Part shown: positions 58,320 through 64,000 of the stretch, piece after piece | Layout of the letters: every line of letters starts with the position of its first letter | How positions within the stretch are numbered: the first letter of the stretch is position 1 | DNA from: Tetraselmis striata | Taxonomy: Eukaryota; Chlorophyta; Chlorodendrophyceae; Chlorodendrales; Chlorodendraceae | Assembly (NCBI GenBank): GCA_006384855.1 | Contig: VCJN01000109.1 | Location: 98,398 to 162,397 of the forward strand | Length of the DNA: 64,000 nucleotides | Direction: 5' to 3' | The notes under the pieces: generated by a model | The model's input: the letters and a program-made list of their open reading frames with translations, nothing else | The model's database searches: none | What the model was told of the DNA's origin: nothing | Translations under genes and position numbers: made by a program

Positions 58320-60389
58320 ATGCCGGCAAAGGGATGGATAGCGAGTGTGTCGAAGGATGGCGTGTACTCATGCAAGCACTGCCGGGGCAACGTGACGGGC
58401 ACTTGTGAGAAGATGGCGCGAGAGCGGCACTTCCTAAAATTCCCGAAGTGTAGCCACTCGTTGAAGCGTGCGGCTAAGTTGCGCCGCAAGGCCGCCTTAT
58501 CACAAGCAGCAGCAGCAGGGGCGGCAGCAGCAGCAGCAACAACAACAGGGGCGGCAGCAGGAGTAGCTGCAGCCGTCGGAAACGGCCCGCCGGCGCCGGT
58601 CTCGGACGACGGCGGCTCGAAGGTGGACGATGTGATGGGCGTGGGGGAGGACCCCGTTGGCGAAGACGGTATGGACATCGACGCGCCTGCGTGGCCGCCG
58701 GCGGGCGTGGAACCCGCGATGAGGGCGTGATATGGAAAGGCGATTCCGGCGACTTCTACATGAAGGTCATCGCCAAGAAGTTCCGGGGAGTATGGCACTA
58801 CGGCGTGATAACCGGCGTCGTTACCGAGTGGGTGTTGGAGGACTACGGCGGGGCGACCCAGTGGCGCGCTGTTTTCGAGGACGGGGGCATTGTGGGCCTT
58901 CTGCGTTCAGAGGTGAGTGGGCCCGGCCTGCGTGCTGGTGGCACCACTCAACTGCGGTTGTATGGAATCACACGCACCCGCCCGGTCGGCGTGGCAGGTT
59001 GTGGAGGCTATGACGGCTGCCCAGGAGCACCCCCCTGTGGATGCGGACGGGGAGGCTCGCTTGGTAACCGTCCATGAAGGCGATGACTTGTCCAGTGAAT
59101 CACGCACCTTGCCCGGCGTGCGGTCAACACAACCCGGCTGGCGGAGGCCAAGCAGAACACTGGCTGCCATGGCGTGTGCCATGTGCATGTGGTCCGGGGC
59201 TATGTCAGCATGGTCAACCTCTTCCCCCTCGCGCCGTTCCACCTGTTTTTTTTTGGCTTGGGAAGGGACTTCTGGAGGAAATTTGTCACCGTGCAGGGCC
59301 ACATTGGATTCCGAGCTATGAAGCAGGAAGACCGGCGCCAGGCTTTAGTCCCGATACCCAGCAACTTTGAACGCGGGTTGCGCCCTTCGTTTGCAGTGTC
59401 CAAGAATCGAAAGGTAAACCCCTCCCCCCCCCCCCCCCCCCCCGGGCGTGGGCGTGGGCGTGGGCGTGACGGCATTCCCCTCCATGACTGCAGGGTCAGG
59501 CAAGGTGACGGTGCAGCCCGGCTGGGTCATGGAGGACTGCTTGCACCACATGGAAACGTTTTCCATTCTTAACGCCGGTCCGCTCCTCGAGGAGGCCCGG
59601 GTGAAGGCGATCATGCCCGAGAAGGAGCTCGCGTCCCCAGCGGTGGTGCGTTCGGTGTCACGACTGGCGGTGCTTGGGCACATGTACAAGCGCCTGCAAG
59701 GAGCTGCGTGGTTCGTCACGCGGTGGGGGTTGCAGAATGTGGTGACGGAGGAGGACGGCCCCGAGCGCAAGGCGCAGGTGGACGCGCTCACTAGGGAGGG
59801 GAGGACTCGATACCCAGCGCGGCGCCAAGGCGCGGCGGCCGGGGCAGCGCGGCGCCAAGGCGCGGCGGCCGGGGCAGCGCGGCGCCAAGGCGCGGCGGCC
59901 GGGGCAGCGCGGCGCCAAGGCGCGGCGGCCGGGGCAGCGCGGCGCCAAGGCGCGGCGGCCGGGGCAGCGCGGCGCCAAGGCGCGGCGGCCGGGGCAGCGC
60001 GGCGCCAAGGCGCGGCGGCCGGGGCAGCGCGGCGCCAAGGCGCGGCGGCCGGGGCAGCGCGGCGCCAAGGCGCGGCGGCCGGGGCAGCGCGGCGCCAAGG
60101 CGCGGCGGCCGGGGCAGCGCGGCGCCAAGGCGCGGCGGCCGGGGCAGCGCGGCGCCAAGACAGCGCATACAGCGGAATCGGCGGAAAGGGATGCATTACA
60201 AGTTGTGGACGGCAGGCGCTGAAAACTATGCGGTCATGCCGCAACAACCCCAGCACTGGCTTCTGGATACCTCTGATCTGGCTGGCGGCGGCGGGCTGCG
60301 GGATGCAGGGCCGCATGACTGAGGTGGCGGTGCTGGTGAGCTCGGAGAGTCTGCATGCGGCGGAGGCGGCGCAGCCGCATAGGCACTAG
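58320..60389 (+). mobile_element. Second Tnp2/KDZ-like transposase gene, with zinc finger and minisatellite
   Basis: Plus-strand segments in order. 58320 onward encodes a zinc-finger-like N-terminus (YSCKHCRGNVTGTCEKM, then HFLKFPKCSHS), an Ala/Gln-rich linker and an acidic tail. 58730-58912 encodes a Tudor-like stretch (KVIAKKFRGVWHYGVITG, WRAVFEDGG). 59000-59064 is a short exon. About 59180-59415 includes LFFFGLGRDFWRKFV and FRAMKQEDRRQAL, and about 59490-59815 includes WVMEDCLHHMETFSIL. The GxxxDFW, MKxxxR and W-x-EDxLHxxExxS motifs occur in the same order as in the transposase at 40.9-43.6 kb, so the two are related. The frame changes once near 58730 without a clear intron. After 59815 the frame reads 11 identical 30-bp repeats and stops at 60389. 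Confidence 0.5.
59819..60159 (+). repeat. 30-bp minisatellite, 11 identical units
   Basis: The unit GGCGCCAAGGCGCGGCGGCC plus GGGGCAGCGC is repeated 11 times without a single difference (59821-60150), with a partial unit at the right. In the transposase frame it encodes a ten-residue repeat (RRQGAAAGAA). Since 30 is a multiple of three, all six frames stay open here. There are no spacers, so this is not a CRISPR array. Confidence 0.97.
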
Positions 60390-60740
60390 ACAATGCTCTG
60401 AAGCGAGCCCCAATTGTCTGCCCAGCGCCTGCCCCAATGTAACGCACCAGCTTGGCAGCAATTGGCAGCTCTTTTGCCCCCCCTCCACCCCACAGACACA
60501 CTACCAATACCAGTTTCTCATCCCGGCGGGCAGTTGATGCGTATACCCAGGCTTGTGCGTCCGCGGTGCGGGGGGGGGGGGGGAATCACTATAGCTAAGC
60601 TAGTGATGTGAGATATGAGTGCAGCAACAGATATTGTGCAAGATATAATACGATGGCATGCAAGCGGGTCCCCGCTCTTCCACAATCATTGGCCCTGCTC
60701 CCTCTTGCCCCGCCCCCGGTGCCCTTTAGCTGCTCTCAGC
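60390..60740. other. Spacer, no gene seen
   Basis: A G tract lies at 60570-60583. Nothing coding could be supported. Confidence 0.4.
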
Positions 60741-60747
60741 ATCCCGA

Positions 60748-61055
60748 GTGGGATGGGCGGGGCAGCGGTTGCTACCGAGTGAGGCGTAGCATCGTTTGCA
60801 GTAGCAACGCAGCCTTTCCGGTGTGACGCCGCCTGGATGTAACCCAGCAGTACGCGCAAAGTGCAAGTGCAAGCTGCTGATGGCGGGGATCCGCGCGCGG
60901 GGGGGGGGGGGGGGGGGGCAGCGGCTGTGGGATAGGCGGGGCAGCGGTTGCTACCGAGTGAGGCGTAGCATCGTTTGCAGTAGCAACGCAGCCTTTCCGG
61001 TTGCATAGTGTGACACCGCTTGGATGTAACCCAGCAGTACGCGCAAAGTGCAAGT
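60748..61055 (+). repeat. Tandem duplication, ~180-bp period
   Basis: 60748..60869 and 60928..61055 share GGGCAGCGGTTGCTACCGAG, GCGTAGCATCGTTTGCAGTA and GGATGTAACCCAGCAGTACG in order, nearly identical. The second copy has an extra TTGCATAG. They are separated by a run of about 20 G. Confidence 0.9.
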
Positions 61056-61098
61056 GTTACACGTCCGTGTGCCCCACCCAATGACATTGCGCCCGACC

Positions 61099-61728
61099 TC
61101 ACTGACGGCATGTCTCGCTCTCCTTCAGCTCCTGGGCCGTCCGCCGCCTCACCCTGCGCACCCTACCAGCCGCGCGTGCCTTCTCGGAAGCCTCACACAC
61201 GGCGGCGCGAGTCGCGTCGTGGAACGCGTCCCTGACATGGCGGAACTCCGCCCTCACCGTGGCCGTGGTCGGGCAGAGGACTGCCCGCTGATGGGTCGCC
61301 ATGCATGGGTACTTGGGGCCGCACAAAGCCGGGGTGCCGTCGCAGCAACACTCCCAGTCCGTCCGTTGGCCGCAGTCCACGCATGACGGGCGTCCGGCCA
61401 GGACACGCACATGATAGTGCATGTGGCCGCCTCCCGCCACTGCTCGTAGTGCTCCGGTCAACATGGCGACGAGCAAGTCGGCATGTCCCGCAGGTGGCTG
61501 CGGGGCGGGTGGCGCGAGCGCAGCCTCGCTCGCCTCGACAACCCCCTCAGCCCGATCAGTCGCCTCGACCACGGCCTCCTCCGCCTCCTGACGCGGCGCA
61601 CCAGGCGCATCATCGTCGCCTGGCAGGGCGTCCCCCCCCGCAACGGCGCCGTCGGCGGTGGCCGACGCCGTCGTGGCGGGGTGTTGTGAGGAGGTGGCCC
61701 TAGACATAGGTGGGGCCGGCACCGCCAT
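61099..61728 (-). CDS. Cys-rich protein resembling the C-terminus of piggyBac-type transposases
   Basis: A minus-strand frame from ATG at 61728 to the stop at 61099 gives 209 residues; it is also open further upstream. The first ~110 residues are Ala/acidic and low in complexity. A compact Cys/His motif follows: CVDCGQRTDWECCCDG, then LCGPKYPCMATHQ, preceded by HYHVRVLAGRPS. This spacing resembles the cross-brace zinc-binding tail found after the catalytic domain in piggyBac-like (DDE_Tnp_1_7) transposases. The tail ends in an Arg-rich helix (RAAGRVRRVRRRTAQELKE). No catalytic DDE domain is present, so it is either the last exon of a truncated transposon or an unrelated zinc-finger protein. 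Confidence 0.38.
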   Translation of the reverse strand: MAVPAPPMSRATSSQHPATTASATADGAVAGGDALPGDDDAPGAPRQEAEEAVVEATDRAEGVVEASEAALAPPAPQPPAGHADLLVAMLTGALRAVAGGGHMHYHVRVLAGRPSCVDCGQRTDWECCCDGTPALCGPKYPCMATHQRAVLCPTTATVRAEFRHVRDAFHDATRAAVCEASEKARAAGRVRRVRRRTAQELKESETCRQ

Positions 61729-61729
61729 G

Positions 61730-62700
61730 TGTTGCTCCACATGCGGTGCGGTTCCTGACGCGACAGCTCCGTCGCACCAGTACCGGCGCCGGCACCCCAC
61801 GCCTGCTGGGATTACCACCAACCGGCATGTTTCCTTTGGGAGGCGGTTCATCCGCGTCGGAGGTGAGCGGCGGTGCCTGTGTGGGTGTGAATACTGCCCG
61901 GCCATTAGGGCTCCCGCCGCCTGCCGCTCCGCCGACCCAAGCCGCGGCGTGTGCTGCGCCCCGCATAGTCGCCTCGAATATAATATACATGACGCGGGGA
62001 CGGGGGGGGGGGGGGGGGGATTCGTGCGTTTCGTATGTCGGCGGAAAGGCGTGCGAAGCTGCGGCTGGCGAAGGTGGTGGAAATAAGCGTGGCGGCGTCG
62101 GCGGCGTATTACCGTGCGTGCATGCGTGCGCAACCCCGCGGCAGCAAGCGCCGGACTCGGCGTGTGCCGGCGGCAGAGCTGCGAAGCCATGGACACGGTA
62201 CGGGATGCCAAGTCTGGCTAAGCAACTGCCGAGGCTGGCGGCTTAACCCCCATGTCCGGCGGTTAAGGGACGGAAAGTGCGTAGAAGTTGATCGGCAAAG
62301 CGGGCATATAAGCCTGGCTGTGCTAGGTTCCTATTAAGTAATGGCGGTTTGTGCTAAGTAATTCGTAGGGGTGGACCATGCAGCGCAGGTAGGGGGGCGG
62401 TATAAATGAGGCCGGGCACATATACTGCTCCACGAAACGACACTGTCGCACGTGTAGTTGAATAGACGCCCCCCCCCCCCCCCCCGCCGGGTCGGCCCGC
62501 CGGGTCGGCCCGCCGACCCGCCACGGCATGTAATATCTGTCATGCATAGCCGGGGTATGTGTGAGTGGATGCCCCGCCGCCACACACCCCCCCCCCACCC
62601 CCCCCCCCCCCCCCCCCCCCCCCCCATTTACACTTGTGCACTCATTAAGTTTGGGCTGGTTTCGGAGCAGTACATGTACGTATGTATATACATACAATGG
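61730..62700. other. Spacer with long C and G tracts
   Basis: A G tract lies at 62002-62019 and C-rich tracts at 62468-62485 and 62585-62627 (about 40 bp). No supported gene. Confidence 0.4.
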
Positions 62701-62719
62701 AACGTAGGACCTGCGCGGA

Positions 62720-63895
62720 AAGAGGCGGGGCTGGCGGAGTGCGTTGGGGGTGCGTAGAGTAGCGTGTTGGTGAGATTCGGGGTGCATCGGACGCCGGATG
62801 CCCATCCACCCAGCGTAAAAGACGCGTACGTAATATTCACACTATATATATTCACACGAAAATGTGTGAAAACCGGACATACCGTGCCGGATGGGTGGGA
62901 ATACGGCGTCCGATGCAGCCAAAACCCCAGCACCACGCTATTTCTATGCACCGCCAATGCACTCCGCCAGCACCGCCTCATTCTCTGTCGATTTCGAAAA
63001 CGCCTTCACATTATCCACCGCTAATTGCAATTGCCACCGTGTAATGTTGTCACGATGTGCGCACACAACAACACTTACTACCGGTTCCGACGCGGATGGA
63101 GGCGAGGCTTGCGGAGTGCGTTGGGGGTGCGTAGAGTAGCGTGCTGCAAATAATTGGGGTGCATCGGACGCCGGATGCCATCCACCCGGCGTAAAAGACG
63201 CGTAATATTCACACTTTATTAACACACAAATGTGTGAAAACCGGACATTCCGTGCCGGATGGGTGGGAATACGGTGTCCGATGCAGCCAAAACCCCAGCA
63301 CCACGCTATTCTATGCACCGCCAATGCACTCCGCCAGCACCGCCTCATTCTCTGTCGATTTCGAAAACGCCTTCACATTATCCACCGCTAATTGCAATTG
63401 CCACCGTGTAATATGTTGTCACGATGTGCGCACACAACAACACTTACTACCGGTTCCGACGCGGATGGAGGCGAGGCTTGCGGAGTGCGTTGGGGGTGCG
63501 TTGAGTAGCGTGCTGCAAATAATTGGGGTGCATCGGACGCCGGATGCCCATCCACCCGGCGTAAAAAGACGCGTAATATTCACACTTTATTAACACACAA
63601 ATGTGTAAAAACCGGACATTCCGTGCCGGATGGGTGGAAATACGGCGTCCGATGCAGCCAAAACCCCAGGGACACGATATTATAATACACCGCCAATGCA
63701 CTCCGCCAGCACCGCCTCATTCTTTGTCGATTTCGAAAACGCCTTCACATTATCCACCGCTAATAATTGCAATTGCCACCGTGTAATGTTGTCACGATGT
63801 GCGCACACAACACTTACTACCCAGCTCCGACGCGATGGAGGCGAGGCTTGCGGAGTGCACTGGCGGTGCACAGACTAGCGGGAGACTAGATCCAT
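62720..63895 (+). repeat. Tandem array of a ~370-bp unit made of inverted arms
   Basis: GCGGAGTGCGTTGGGGGTGC rec­urs at 62734, 63111 and 63480, with a diverged copy at 63850, so the period is 377, 369 and 370 bp. Each unit contains a left arm (GCGGAGTGC...GCATCGGACGCCGGATGCCC) and a right arm that is its imperfect reverse complement (GCCGGATGGGTGG...GCGTCCGATGC...GCACTCCGC). Two alternating AT-rich loops separate the arms: one containing GCGTAATATTCACACTTTAT, the other ATTTCGAAAACGCCTTCAC. The array could be a satellite or stacked fold-back/MITE elements. Confidence 0.92.
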
Positions 63896-64000
63896 TGTCG
63901 CTTATTTACAAGCACGGGCGGTGCTGCCAGACCTGATCGTCTACGGGCCGATATTATATTCACACTAAATTACATCGGTGCACACCGCCGCACACCGCCG

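Noticed and set aside
59819-60159. CRISPR-like array
   Set aside because: Units are head-to-tail with no spacers; the genome is eukaryotic.
59345-60316. Minus-strand ORF of over 300 codons across the 30-bp minisatellite
   Set aside because: Shadow of a repeat whose length is a multiple of three; no domain, antisense to the transposase segments.

Overview
The window looks like nuclear DNA of a green alga (core chlorophyte). Evidence: GC-rich genes cut by many short spliceosomal introns, codons ending mostly in G or C, a Golgi-type sulfotransferase, a plant-type LON-domain protein, and Ngaro-type tyrosine-recombinase retroelements. Runs of 12 to 40 C or G are scattered throughout. I cannot name the species.

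Layout. 1-3.1 kb: minus-strand exons of at least one unrecognised gene, including a repeat-built protein that runs off the left edge. 4.3-5.7 kb: two weak small-ORF candidates beside a dispersed repeat. 5.9-9.9 kb: five-exon LON-domain gene (minus) with a pentanucleotide array in its last intron. 10-18 kb: gene-poor, built from dispersed repeats, one family ending in two tandem hairpins. 18.5-19.4 kb: intronless SPRY-domain gene. 22.8-27.0 kb: eight-exon BtuF/TroA-like substrate-binding protein. 27.6-29.1 kb: five exons of an unrecognised small protein. 29.5-33.3 kb: nine-exon cobyrinate a,c-diamide synthase (CbiA/CobB family). 33.8-37.0 kb: compact tyrosine-recombinase element without reverse transcriptase. 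39-44 kb: decayed coding sequence, then an intron-bearing Tnp2/KDZ-like DNA transposase. 44.7-46.1 kb: sulfotransferase. 46.6-51.6 kb: old Ngaro element. 52.3-53.4 kb: PDZ-like membrane protein. 54.0-54.8 kb: orphan ORF. 55.7-57.7 kb: AT-rich fragment of a Ty3/gypsy element. 58.3-60.4 kb: a second transposase related to the first, carrying 11 identical 30-bp repeats. 61.1-61.7 kb: Cys-rich transposase-like tail. 62.7-63.9 kb: tandem array of a ~370-bp palindromic unit.

The most notable host content is the neighbouring pair on one strand: a corrinoid/siderophore-type binding protein and a CbiA-family amidase. Both are fully spliced into eukaryotic introns, and several of those introns use GC rather than GT donors. 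Eukaryotes are not known to make cobalamin de novo, so the pair suggests uptake, remodelling or repurposing of a tetrapyrrole. That is inference; the exon models and family assignments are read directly from the sequence. The rest of the window is mobile DNA of several classes, some nested.
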